From: NORP309 sp964352735
Lineage (GTDB): Bacteria > Pseudomonadota > Gammaproteobacteria > Xanthomonadales > Marinicellaceae
Reading direction: 5' to 3'
Assembly (NCBI GenBank): GCA_964352735.1
Contig: CAYGTC010000062.1
Coordinates: 1-25,602, forward strand
DNA length: 25,602 nucleotides
The notes beneath the pieces were generated by a model, which was given only the letters and a program-made list of their open reading frames with translations, was not told the DNA's origin and made no database searches. Within the stretch, counting starts at the first letter, position 1; each line of letters starts with the position of its first letter. This document shows, piece after piece, positions 8,550-15,883 of the stretch. The position numbers were made by a program, and so were the translations under genes.

Positions 8550-9896
8550 TTACATTTTGATCAATTCAACCCTTCTGTTTTTTGCGCGACCCTCAACCGT
8601 GTCGTTATCGCCCACTGGCTGTGCCTCACCATACCCAATAGACTCAAGTTGTTTGGCATCTACCCCATAATCATTGACAAGTATGGCCAATACGGCTTTG
8701 GCCCTTTTTTCAGATAACTTTTGATTATAGTCATCGTCACCTTGAGAGTCCGTATGGCCATCTATGCGCAATTTCATTGCTTTATCGACATTCACTACTT
8801 TGGCAATCTCTGCAATCAAAGCATAAGATTCCGATTTAACAGTGCTTTTATTCACATCAAAATATATGCCATACAAGGTCATTTTACCATCTTGATCCAA
8901 GGCTTTTTTGATGGCTTGATCATCCAGAGATGAGGTCACCGTGTAGGACACAGGCTTGATCAATTCTGGGCCAGTTTCTGCATAAAACAAACGCATTTCA
9001 TAATTGCCTTTGACCGCAGGTGTCCGCATCTTAAAGGTACCGCCAAGCAAATCAGGCCGCAGGTACCGATAAGTGTAATATTGATTGTAGCCCTGCTCTG
9101 GATTGTCTTTATTGAAAAAGCCCATCCAGGCCGAATCAGACAAGTCCTTGTGGCCAGTATATGTGATGACCATCTCTTCTGAGGGCCCATAAGCGTCTTT
9201 ATCAGTGCTCATAGCAATGCCTGGCAAATCGGGTTCTCCAACCCTTAAAGACAAGGTGGTGATCAACACACCAGGATCAGCTGAATAAAAACGCAAGTCA
9301 TAATCACCACTTTCGTTGGGTGCTGTCAATGTGTATTCACCGTTTTTGGCAGAGTAAACATAAGACAAATAACTGGAAGGGCCTTTGTCTTTGTCTTCTG
9401 ATTTAAAAATGCCCAACCAGGACTTATTGTCCATGGCATAATCAGCAGTCAATTTGACGGTGAATTTGTGCGCGGGTTTGATGTCTTGATCGACGATGGT
9501 GATGTTGTACTCATCGGGTGTGATGTCATTAACCGAAAATGGCACATATCCCAACAGAGTTCCCGGATCGTCATCATACAACCGTAAATGGTATTTACCG
9601 GTTTTGTTTGGGGCTTTCATCTTTTTCAGCCCTGTTTTATAAAGATAAACATAGGCGTTATAATCAGATGTCTGGCTTTGATCGGCCTTTTCATCATAGG
9701 TCCCCAACCAGGCTTTTTCCTTCATGTCTGTTGCATTGGCTACACGCATTTCAAATATTTGACCCGGCTTGATGTTTTCTGTGACGATGCTGATCTGATC
9801 AGTTAGGGCATTGACTGCTGAGTTTGGTTCTGGTGCTTGTGCGCTGGCCATAACTGCATGGAGCAGCAATACAAACATTAATTGTGCTGTTTTCAT
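8550..9896 (-). CDS. OmpA-family outer-membrane/peptidoglycan-binding protein with three tandem repeat domains
   Basis: Envelope protein linking the outer membrane or periplasm to peptidoglycan. I chose the ATG at 9896 because it starts a standard signal peptide (MKTAQLMFVLLLHAVMASA) and follows AAGAGAA. An upstream GTG (9983) would add a basic extension and lacks a good ribosome-binding site. Three copies of a domain of about 90-100 residues follow. Each has a W-hydrophobic-G core (AWLGTY, SWLGIF, AWMGFF), a Tyr-rich strand (YVYLY, YVYS, YTYRY) and an ending G-x-Y-x-[LM]-R-L/F. The C-terminal 110 residues form an OmpA-like domain with the peptidoglycan-binding signature GHTDSQG and YNQKLSEKRA (N-x2-L-S-x2-R-A). 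The repeats probably form beta-sandwiches; their ligand is unknown. The 251-aa gene follows 40 bases downstream. Confidence 0.88.
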   Translation of the reverse strand: MKTAQLMFVLLLHAVMASAQAPEPNSAVNALTDQISIVTENIKPGQIFEMRVANATDMKEKAWLGTYDEKADQSQTSDYNAYVYLYKTGLKKMKAPNKTGKYHLRLYDDDPGTLLGYVPFSVNDITPDEYNITIVDQDIKPAHKFTVKLTADYAMDNKSWLGIFKSEDKDKGPSSYLSYVYSAKNGEYTLTAPNESGDYDLRFYSADPGVLITTLSLRVGEPDLPGIAMSTDKDAYGPSEEMVITYTGHKDLSDSAWMGFFNKDNPEQGYNQYYTYRYLRPDLLGGTFKMRTPAVKGNYEMRLFYAETGPELIKPVSYTVTSSLDDQAIKKALDQDGKMTLYGIYFDVNKSTVKSESYALIAEIAKVVNVDKAMKLRIDGHTDSQGDDDYNQKLSEKRAKAVLAILVNDYGVDAKQLESIGYGEAQPVGDNDTVEGRAKNRRVELIKM

Positions 9897-10119
9897 GATT
9901 GTGGTTCTCTTGATTTTACTCGGTTTTTTGATCTTTGTTTTCATGATTGAATATACGCTTTTTTTTGACATGGAGTGCCACACTTTGATGCTTTTTATCC
10001 AATAATTTTTTCAATAAAGCACAGAGATTGTATCATGTTCGGCATTCATCAATACCAAACAATTTTTTCAGCATGGTTATTTTATTTGTCCAGATCGATC
10101 AACTTATACTCAGATATGA
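9897..10119. other. Intergenic region upstream of the OmpA-family gene
   Basis: A 223-base gap between two minus-strand genes. It contains an extended -10 promoter candidate for the OmpA-family gene (10027-10035). Short open frames on either strand look like chance. The upstream part of the leader encodes a basic in-frame extension of the OmpA-family protein, but I judge it untranslated. Confidence 0.5.
10027..10035 (-). promoter_or_regulatory. Extended -10 promoter candidate for the OmpA-family gene
   Basis: On the minus strand the sequence reads TGATACAAT, which is a TG-N-TACAAT extended -10 element. It would start transcription near 10020 and leave a leader of roughly 120 bases before the chosen ATG. 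No strong -35 box is visible, which is tolerable for extended -10 promoters. Confidence 0.4.
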
Positions 10120-10470
10120 TCAGACTGTGCGTTTACAGTCTGTTAAATATTGGATGTGCTGTTTGGCCTGTTTTAATGGGTACTGTCCGATGAGCTGATC
10201 ATTTTTATAAATACAGGCATCGCCTTTACTTGGCCTTTTCATCAAAACCAAAAATGGCACTTGTTGAGCCTGACAGGCTTTGTGCCAAATGTGCCATAAG
10301 TTAGCACGGTCTTTTTCTGTAATTTCGAGGTAGCCTTTTTTTAATGCCCGTTGATAATGTTCACGCTCAAAGGGCTGTAAATGATGACCTACTGCACGAG
10401 AACCCACTCTAATACCAGAAGATTTTCCACGGCTGAGTCTTTCAACATGATCTAACTTAATTTTCTTCAT
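10120..10470 (-). CDS. Small basic protein of unknown function
   Basis: I do not recognise this 116-residue protein. Its N-terminus is strongly basic (MKKIKLDHVERLSRGKSSG and then RVGSRAVGHHL). It is followed by a helical stretch (FEREHYQRALKKGYLEI, then KDRANLWHIWHKACQAQQVPFLVL) and a short C-terminal part with the feel of a beta strand (ACIYKNDQLIGQYPL). The charge suggests a nucleic-acid or ribosome partner, but that is inference. A longer form could start at a TTG (10521), adding 17 residues; the ATG at 10470 is preferred as a standard codon, though no clear Shine-Dalgarno is seen. An 8-bp hairpin (10121-10142) overlaps its last codons and stop. Confidence 0.65.
   Translation of the reverse strand: MKKIKLDHVERLSRGKSSGIRVGSRAVGHHLQPFEREHYQRALKKGYLEITEKDRANLWHIWHKACQAQQVPFLVLMKRPSKGDACIYKNDQLIGQYPLKQAKQHIQYLTDCKRTV
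10121..10142 (-). terminator. Hairpin overlapping the stop codon of the small basic protein
   Basis: CAGACTGT (10121-10128) and ACAGTCTG (10135-10142) form a perfect 8-bp stem with a 6-base loop on the minus strand, spanning the last sense codons and the TGA. No T-run follows, so it may instead stabilise the mRNA end or be incidental. Confidence 0.25.
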
Positions 10471-10698
10471 TGAATTTTTTTGTATATGTGAACAGTCATA
10501 TTTTAACGATAAAAACGTCAAAAAATAATGAAGGCTTTGTGGTTTTTTGATTTTTATTCACACGATATTATTCTTCTGCTTAGACGTTTTTTTGACGCCG
10601 ACACTGAGAGAATTCGCTATCAATATCAAATGCAATAATAATGCCCTACCAAAATACCCGAATGCCGGAAAAAACGGCCCCATTACACAGAACAAACG
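10471..10698. other. Intergenic region between divergent genes
   Basis: A 228-base gap between the small basic protein (minus strand) and the exonuclease/GIY-YIG gene (plus strand). It is expected to hold both promoters. A TTGACG hexamer is visible near 10592 and AT-rich -10-like sequences lie downstream, but spacing is not convincing. A short GCCG-GAAAAAA-CGGC hairpin lies just ahead of the exonuclease start. No gene is supported here. Confidence 0.4.
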
Positions 10699-12270
10699 AT
10701 GGCTTTTGAACAACTGGACTGGTTAAACCATGATGGTGGACAGCTTTCAAGCGGTTTTCCTGAAAAAATGGTGCTGTTAGATTGTGAAACCACGGGTGGT
10801 AAGGCCAATTATCACCGCATTACAGAAATTGGTTTATTGGTGATTGAGCAAGGCAAAATCATAAAAAAGTGGCAAACGCTCATCAACCCTGAATTTATGA
10901 TTCCTGGCGGCATCACTCAATTGACGGGCATCACCAATGAAATGGTGAAAACCGCGCCATTTTTTGCCGATGTCGCACAAGAATTATTGGAAATACTCAC
11001 CGATAGAATACTGGTGGCCCATCACGCTCGATTTGATTATGGCTTTTTGAAGCGAGAATTTGATCGAGCGGGCATCAATTATCAGAGCAAACCTCTGTGC
11101 TCTGTAAAATTTAGCCGTGTCATGTACCCACAATTTAAAAGGCATGGTTTGGACCACATCATCAAACGATTTAAACTCACCATAGAAAAAAGACACCGCG
11201 CTATGGATGATGCTTTAATGATTTATCAGTTCTTTTTGAAGTCCAGCCACATTCACCAAGACCATGATATCGAAGCAATTTGCCAACAATTACTTAAGGA
11301 ACACACTTTACCTAGCAAAATTCGTCGCAGTAATATTGATAAACTGCCTTCATCAGCTGGTGTGTATTATTTTTATGACGATAAACACACGCTTTTATAC
11401 GTGGGCAAAAGTATCAACATCAAACAAAGGGTATTGAATCATTTTTCTCAAGACCACAAAAACCACAAAGATTTGAAAATGAGTCGATCCATTGCGCACA
11501 TTGATTTCGATTGTACTGTTTCTGATTTTGGCGCACAAATTCATGAGAGTAGCCAGATCAAGGCACTCAAACCTTTATATAACTCAAGATTGCGCCGTGC
11601 CAGAAAACTGTTCAGATTATCCATTGAGATGCATCAGCGAGGTTTTTTATACCCGGTAATCACAGCCATAAAAGTTGATGAAAAACACAGCATGGCCGAG
11701 GAAAATTTCGGCTTGTTCCGCAATCCAAAACAAGCCAAGAATAAGCTGTCACAATTGGCCGACCATTATTTCTTGTGTTATCAGATATTGGGCCTCGAAA
11801 AAGGCCCCATCAATGGTGAAGCTCATTGTTTTCGCTACCAATTGAAACGGTGTTTGGGGGTGTGTTGTTCTCAAGAATCATTCGAAGACCACAATCAACG
11901 TTTGACCATGGCTTTATCAGGACACCAACAAAAAGTGTGGCCTTATTCTGGAGCCATATTAATGGAAGAACGAACAGAGAAAGGCGATCAGCAGCAATTT
12001 CACTTGGTTGATCAATGGATTTATCACGGCCATGTTGATTCTCAAGAAACCTTGTTTGATCTGGGTTATGCCTTAAAAAATAACAACCACAGCAAAGAAA
12101 CCCTGACATCCAAGAAACATCACCCTCCCATGGAATATGAAGGTTTTGATTTAGACATCTATTTTATTTTGGTTCGATTTCTATTGAATACTGAAAAAAT
12201 GCACATCAATGGCATTCACATCCACCAGTTACAAAAGATTGACAATCAACATGTGTATCACGATTATTGA
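10699..12270 (+). CDS. DnaQ-like 3'-5' exonuclease fused to a UvrC-like GIY-YIG nuclease
   Basis: Probable DNA-repair nuclease of 523 residues with two catalytic modules. The N-terminal DEDDh exonuclease (about 23-185) has all expected acidic residues: D28 and E30 in DCETTG, D113 in ARFDYGF, and H166 and D171 in HRAMDDA. The GIY-YIG domain (about 215-300) follows, with G221-V-Y, Y234-V-G, the conserved Arg R244 and the metal-binding Glu E283, ending in KPLYN. The remaining 220 residues resemble the UvrC region after its nuclease domain, with cysteines at 360, 377, 385 and 389 (C-x16-C-x7-C-x3-C). In UvrC comparable cysteines bind an iron-sulfur cluster. DnaQ-GIY-YIG fusions related to Cho/UvrC are known in bacteria; 3' incision at damage followed by trimming is inferred. 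The gene ends in a 7-base tail-to-tail overlap with the minus-strand repair pair. Confidence 0.9.
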   Translation: MAFEQLDWLNHDGGQLSSGFPEKMVLLDCETTGGKANYHRITEIGLLVIEQGKIIKKWQTLINPEFMIPGGITQLTGITNEMVKTAPFFADVAQELLEILTDRILVAHHARFDYGFLKREFDRAGINYQSKPLCSVKFSRVMYPQFKRHGLDHIIKRFKLTIEKRHRAMDDALMIYQFFLKSSHIHQDHDIEAICQQLLKEHTLPSKIRRSNIDKLPSSAGVYYFYDDKHTLLYVGKSINIKQRVLNHFSQDHKNHKDLKMSRSIAHIDFDCTVSDFGAQIHESSQIKALKPLYNSRLRRARKLFRLSIEMHQRGFLYPVITAIKVDEKHSMAEENFGLFRNPKQAKNKLSQLADHYFLCYQILGLEKGPINGEAHCFRYQLKRCLGVCCSQESFEDHNQRLTMALSGHQQKVWPYSGAILMEERTEKGDQQQFHLVDQWIYHGHVDSQETLFDLGYALKNNNHSKETLTSKKHHPPMEYEGFDLDIYFILVRFLLNTEKMHINGIHIHQLQKIDNQHVYHDY

Positions 12271-13121
12271 TTTTTATGACGAATGTTATCCTGTTGTGCT
12301 CTCAGTTTTTTGGATTTGTTGCGCAATCGATTGGCATCACTTAGCTCATTGTTCATCATTTGTGACGTTCTCTGCCCTGCCTCATGGGTCAATTCTTTGA
12401 TCAGCTCTGCTTCTGGTAAATTGCGCCAGTATTTTTTTGGCATTTCACTTTGCATGGCTTGGGTTTTGAGCCGAGCGGGATTAAAAATACTGCGGTAATA
12501 CTGAAGCCAATACTCATCCATATCATCCTCAGCAAGACCATCGAGCACATCATTTTTATTGCCGCCTTGTGTGATGATTAATTGTTTTTGGTCCCAATGG
12601 GCACAGGCATCTGGTGTAAGAATTGACCAATTCATGGTATTAAAACGTTTGACAAAAAAATCAGCGGTATACTCAACAATCAAATGGCTCGGTTCAAACC
12701 AGGATACGTACCATTTTTGCTCATCTATGAGCTGTTTTTTGAACCGCACAAAGGCATGCATTTTGTGAACATCTCGATGTATTGCTTTTTGCATGTGATG
12801 CAACTTTTTAACCTCTGGATCAGTATTTATGTGCAACAGGTCAGGGCTTCCATGAGTCAACCTCCAAAGCACACTATAAAGTATCGACCATCTGGTTTCA
12901 TCTCTATAACATGCCACGGCTTTGGCAATATTTATAAAACTTGAAGGTACTTTGACGGTACTGTGACTGTCTTGAAATAAATCCATTGATGATTCATTAA
13001 ATGACAATGACAATTGTTGATCATCTGACCAATCAACCATCGCTGGAGGCACTTGTTGTTGTAACAACAAACGCGCCTTATTGCGCCACTTTTTAAAGTT
13101 ATTAACCCCGGTAATAATCAT
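12264..13121 (-). CDS. DUF4130/TIGR03915-family putative DNA repair protein
   Basis: This 285-residue protein fits the TIGR03915/DUF4130 family, the regular partner of the radical SAM protein encoded just upstream. Recognisable pieces are YRDETRWSILYSVLWRLTHG, the VKKLHHMQKAIHRDVHKMHAFVRF helix region, and WSILTPDACAHWD before a short beta segment. Towards the end DDMDEYWLQYYRSIFNPARLK leads into MPKKYWRNLPEAELI. The C-terminal 30 residues are basic. The chemical role of the family is not established; association with DNA repair comes from conserved pairing with the radical SAM enzyme and from homology to uracil-DNA-glycosylase-linked proteins. The start codon overlaps the previous stop (ATGA at 13118-13121), so the two are translationally coupled. 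Confidence 0.85.
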   Translation of the reverse strand: MIITGVNNFKKWRNKARLLLQQQVPPAMVDWSDDQQLSLSFNESSMDLFQDSHSTVKVPSSFINIAKAVACYRDETRWSILYSVLWRLTHGSPDLLHINTDPEVKKLHHMQKAIHRDVHKMHAFVRFKKQLIDEQKWYVSWFEPSHLIVEYTADFFVKRFNTMNWSILTPDACAHWDQKQLIITQGGNKNDVLDGLAEDDMDEYWLQYYRSIFNPARLKTQAMQSEMPKKYWRNLPEAELIKELTHEAGQRTSQMMNNELSDANRLRNKSKKLRAQQDNIRHKNQ

Positions 13122-14404
13122 GATGACTGCGGTGGTTTCTGAGCAAATAAATCCAACTCTAATTGAGTTGGGGGTATGAAATTTTGTCGCAGGTTTTCTT
13201 GCTCAAGTACCGATGACCGCGGCGTATAATCGGCAGTTTCTATGAATGGTCGGACTTTATTCATGTGCATACGCATTTGTTGTAAATCGGCCAGTTTAAT
13301 CCTTTTATACCGTCGTAGTTGTATTATTTTATGCGCATTTTTAGCCCCAATACCCGGTATTCGCAACAACATTTCCAATGCTGCGCGATTGATATTGACA
13401 GGAAAAATGCTTCGATTGCGAATTGCCCAAGCCAGCTTAGGGTCAATTTTCAAATCCAACATTCCGGCCCCAGAGCCCTCTTGTGGCGTTATTTCATCGA
13501 CTTTAAAACCATAAAAACGTAACAGCCAATCAGCCTGATACAATCTATGTTCTCTGACCAGTGGTGGTGAAACCAATGGCAATTCAGAGGAAGCATCAGG
13601 GATGGGGCTGAATGCAGAATAATAAACCCGCCTCATGTGAAACCGACCGTACAAGCGGTCAGAAGTTTTGAGAATGGTGCTGTCATTAGAGTCATCTGCG
13701 CCAATGATCATCTGTGAACTTTGTCCTGCTGGTGCAAACTTGAGCTCAGATTTAATCCGCAGATTGCTGACTTTTTTTCTGGCTTTTTTGTGATCTTTGG
13801 CTTCATCGATACCTGATTTAAGTCGGTCCATTGTGGATGCGATGCCTTGCATATTTTTTTCTGGTGCCAACTTTTTTAATGATTGTTGCGTTGGTAATTC
13901 TATGTTGATACTGAGTCGATCTGCATATCGACCAGCTTCTGTTAAGAGCTCTTGTGACGCATCCGGAATGGTCTTCAAATGTATATAACCCCTAAAACCA
14001 TGGTGCAGTCTGAGTTTTTTGGCCACCAATGTTATTTGCTCCATTGTGTAGTCTTCATTTTTGATGATACCTGAACTCAAAAACAGACCTTCAATGTAAT
14101 TTCGGCGATAAAACTGCATGGTCAACTTAACGATCTCATCAACACTGAAACGGGCTCGCTTGACTTGACTTGAAGCACGATTAACACAATAACTACATTC
14201 ATAAATACAAAAATTGGTCAACAAAACTTTTAATAAAGAAATACAACGTCCATCTGGCGTGTAGCTGTGGCATATGCCCATACCCCCAGATGATCCCAAG
14301 CCTTTTCCATTCAATGAGTCTCGTTTATCGGTACCGCTGGAGGCACATGAAGCATCATATTTGGCGGCATCGGCCAATACCGCCAATTTATCTATCAATT
14401 TCAT
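13118..14404 (-). CDS. Putative DNA modification/repair radical SAM protein (TIGR03916 type)
   Basis: This 428-residue protein belongs to the radical SAM family that pairs with TIGR03915/DUF4130 proteins. The [4Fe-4S] motif is C66-x3-C70-x2-C73 (CIYECSYC). The N-terminus KLAVLADAAKYDASCASSG and the sequence GICHSYTPDGRCISLLKVL, which is typical of this family, precede it. A C-terminal helix-hairpin-helix (IPGIGAKNAHKII, P350 to about 360) suggests DNA binding. The substrate is unknown; the family name reflects the co-occurring DNA-repair-like partner and the HhH module. It is first in a two-gene operon, with its stop overlapping the next start by 4 bases. Its promoter must lie in the 199-base divergent region shared with the GntR-type regulator. 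Confidence 0.9.
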   Translation of the reverse strand: MKLIDKLAVLADAAKYDASCASSGTDKRDSLNGKGLGSSGGMGICHSYTPDGRCISLLKVLLTNFCIYECSYCVNRASSQVKRARFSVDEIVKLTMQFYRRNYIEGLFLSSGIIKNEDYTMEQITLVAKKLRLHHGFRGYIHLKTIPDASQELLTEAGRYADRLSINIELPTQQSLKKLAPEKNMQGIASTMDRLKSGIDEAKDHKKARKKVSNLRIKSELKFAPAGQSSQMIIGADDSNDSTILKTSDRLYGRFHMRRVYYSAFSPIPDASSELPLVSPPLVREHRLYQADWLLRFYGFKVDEITPQEGSGAGMLDLKIDPKLAWAIRNRSIFPVNINRAALEMLLRIPGIGAKNAHKIIQLRRYKRIKLADLQQMRMHMNKVRPFIETADYTPRSSVLEQENLRQNFIPPTQLELDLFAQKPPQSS

Positions 14405-14502
14405 TGTTTATCTTATCAACTATTTTTTATCATTGTAGTATATTTATCATCAGGATTTTGCGAATTTAAATCTATTTTCTATAAAATCTATAGTTGCAAA
14501 GT

Positions 14503-14525
14503 TCATTCTCAAAACATGAGAATGA
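14503..14525. promoter_or_regulatory. Inverted repeat in the divergent region
   Basis: TCATTCTC (14503-14510) and GAGAATGA (14518-14525) are perfect 8-bp arms around a 7-base centre. The repeat sits about 22 bases upstream of the -35 box of the regulator operon, a position suited to an activator or a second repressor site. Its sequence is unrelated to the YtrA-type dyad. Confidence 0.35.
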
Positions 14526-14546
14526 CATCAAAATTTTAAAATTATC

Positions 14547-14576
14547 TTGACTGATTTTTTCATTGTGTATTATAGT
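14547..14576 (+). promoter_or_regulatory. Promoter of the GntR-ABC operon
   Basis: TTGACT (14547-14552) and TATAGT (14571-14576) are separated by 18 bases, giving a likely transcription start near 14583 and a leader of about 20 bases. The -10 box lies inside the palindrome at 14565-14586, so a bound repressor would block RNA polymerase. Confidence 0.7.
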
Positions 14577-14586
14577 ATTAATACAC
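14565..14586. promoter_or_regulatory. Operator-like dyad, YtrA type
   Basis: GTGTATTA (14565-14572) is followed by 6 bases and its exact reverse complement TAATACAC (14579-14586). YtrA-subfamily GntR repressors typically bind dyads with GTGTA and TACAC ends, and the gene immediately downstream encodes such a regulator. Overlap with the -10 box supports autorepression. Confidence 0.7.
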
Positions 14587-14603
14587 CAATACAATAATAC
14601 CTT

Positions 14604-14990
14604 GTGAATAAATCTTTATTTTCATTAAATACCAGTTCAGGCGTGCCGATTTATCGGCAGCTCACAGATCAAATTAAACAAGCCATACGTATGAATTTAA
14701 TACAATCTGGAGAACAATTGCCCTCGGTAAGAAAACTTGCTAGTACATTACACATCAACCCAATGACCATCTCGAAAGCTTACGCACAATTAGAAATCCA
14801 AGGCGTATTAATCCGAAAAAGAGGTGTGGGCATGTTGGTGTCAATGCAACAGAATGGGCTGAGCATTACTGAATCACTAGAGTCAAATTTAATCACATTC
14901 ATCAAAACAGCTCGCCAGCAACAATTGTCAGATGAACAAATCACTACGCTGGTTCAACAATATTTATCCATACAGATCAACAAAGGTTAA
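14604..14990 (+). CDS. GntR-family transcriptional regulator, YtrA subfamily
   Basis: A 128-residue repressor that probably controls its own ABC-transporter operon. The N-terminal winged helix-turn-helix is clear: VPIYRQLTDQIKQAI, then LPSVRKLASTLHINPMTISKAYAQLE, and the wing LIRKRGVGMLV. The short C-terminal part (about 50 residues, helical) lacks the FadR or UTRA ligand domain, which is typical of the YtrA subfamily. The start is a GTG at 14604. No in-frame ATG exists before the helix-turn-helix, and no good Shine-Dalgarno precedes it, so translation may be weak. The ATPase gene starts 5 bases after the stop. The operator at 14565-14586 fits autorepression. What signal releases it is unknown; related systems respond to cell-wall-active compounds. 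Confidence 0.9.
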   Translation: MNKSLFSLNTSSGVPIYRQLTDQIKQAIRMNLIQSGEQLPSVRKLASTLHINPMTISKAYAQLEIQGVLIRKRGVGMLVSMQQNGLSITESLESNLITFIKTARQQQLSDEQITTLVQQYLSIQINKG

Positions 14991-14995
14991 GCACC

Positions 14996-15883
14996 ATGAA
15001 TCAAACAGTATTATCGATACAAAATATGAGCAAATCCTATCAAAACAAAAAAATTTTGAATCACCTTAATTGGGATGTGCAGCAAGGAGACATCATTGCG
15101 CTTCTTGGGAAAAATGGCGCAGGGAAAAGTACTTTGTTAGAAACCATAATGAACTTGAGAGGCTTTGACGAAGGCGAATTAATGTTATGGGGTCAAAGCT
15201 GGTCACAGCTATCGTCTGATAAAAGACAAAAAATTGCTTTTGTGGCACAAGAAACCACTGGCTTTGAATGGATGTCGGTTAAAGATTTTTTAAATTATTT
15301 GGGTCATTTTTTCCCACAGTGGGACCGTCAATACTGCAAAGAATTACGTGACCGCTGGAATTTAGATCCACAGCAAAAAGTTGGCGATTTGTCAGGTGGA
15401 CAAACTCAAATTTTGCATGTCATACAGGCCATATCAACCCAACCTGATTTGTTGATATTGGATGAGCCCGTTGCACATTTGGATCCCAATATGCGACGAG
15501 GCTTTATCTCAGAGCTGGTTAATTTAGCTTGCGAGTTCAACACCACAGTGGTTTTTTCCAGCCATATCATTTCTGATTTAGAACGTGTGGCCAATAAAGT
15601 GGCTTTATTGAGAAATGGTCAAATAACCTGTCAATACGATGTCGATCATTTAAAAGAGTCGATTGCGCATATTAAAATTGCTGCTGACAAACCCATTGAT
15701 CAATCCGATTATTTTGCTGCATTAAGTCACTGGCACCATTTTGAAAAAGGCGCAACAGCTAAAATCATTCAACCCTTGGAACAAGGTCTAGAAAACTTTA
15801 TTCTCAATGCACCCTATCCGATTGATTATACACCCATGTCTTTAGAAGACTGGTATTTGGAGGTCAGCAATGCAAGCCATTAA
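14996..15883 (+). CDS. ABC transporter ATP-binding protein
   Basis: A 295-residue ATPase subunit that should energise the membrane protein encoded next. It has Walker A G38-KNGAG-K44-ST, the signature LSGGQ (132-136), Walker B LLILDEP with D156 and E157, and the switch His H190 in SSHI. A C-terminal extension of about 80 residues follows the nucleotide-binding domain, as in YtrB/BcrA-like exporter ATPases. AAAGG precedes the start by about 9 bases. The end overlaps the permease start by 14 bases, consistent with translational coupling. Regulation by the GntR-type gene in front is likely. The substrate cannot be read from the sequence; exporter or antimicrobial-peptide response functions are typical for this regulator type. 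Confidence 0.93.
   Translation: MNQTVLSIQNMSKSYQNKKILNHLNWDVQQGDIIALLGKNGAGKSTLLETIMNLRGFDEGELMLWGQSWSQLSSDKRQKIAFVAQETTGFEWMSVKDFLNYLGHFFPQWDRQYCKELRDRWNLDPQQKVGDLSGGQTQILHVIQAISTQPDLLILDEPVAHLDPNMRRGFISELVNLACEFNTTVVFSSHIISDLERVANKVALLRNGQITCQYDVDHLKESIAHIKIAADKPIDQSDYFAALSHWHHFEKGATAKIIQPLEQGLENFILNAPYPIDYTPMSLEDWYLEVSNASH

Larger units (their letters stand above)
14405..14603. other. Divergent promoter region between the radical SAM and GntR-type operons
   Basis: A 199-base AT-rich region. The half near the regulator holds a good promoter and a perfect operator-like dyad. A second inverted repeat (14503-14525) lies centrally. On the radical SAM side a TACAAT hexamer is visible on the minus strand, without a well-placed -35 box. 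Confidence 0.6.

Noticed and set aside
9897..9983. Upstream GTG start adding 29 residues to the OmpA-family protein
   Set aside because: The extension puts a basic, non-cleavable-looking segment ahead of a textbook signal peptide, and the GTG lacks a ribosome-binding site.
10471..10521. TTG start adding 17 residues to the small basic protein
   Set aside because: TTG is rare, no ribosome-binding site precedes it, and the added residues do not match the basic character of the rest.
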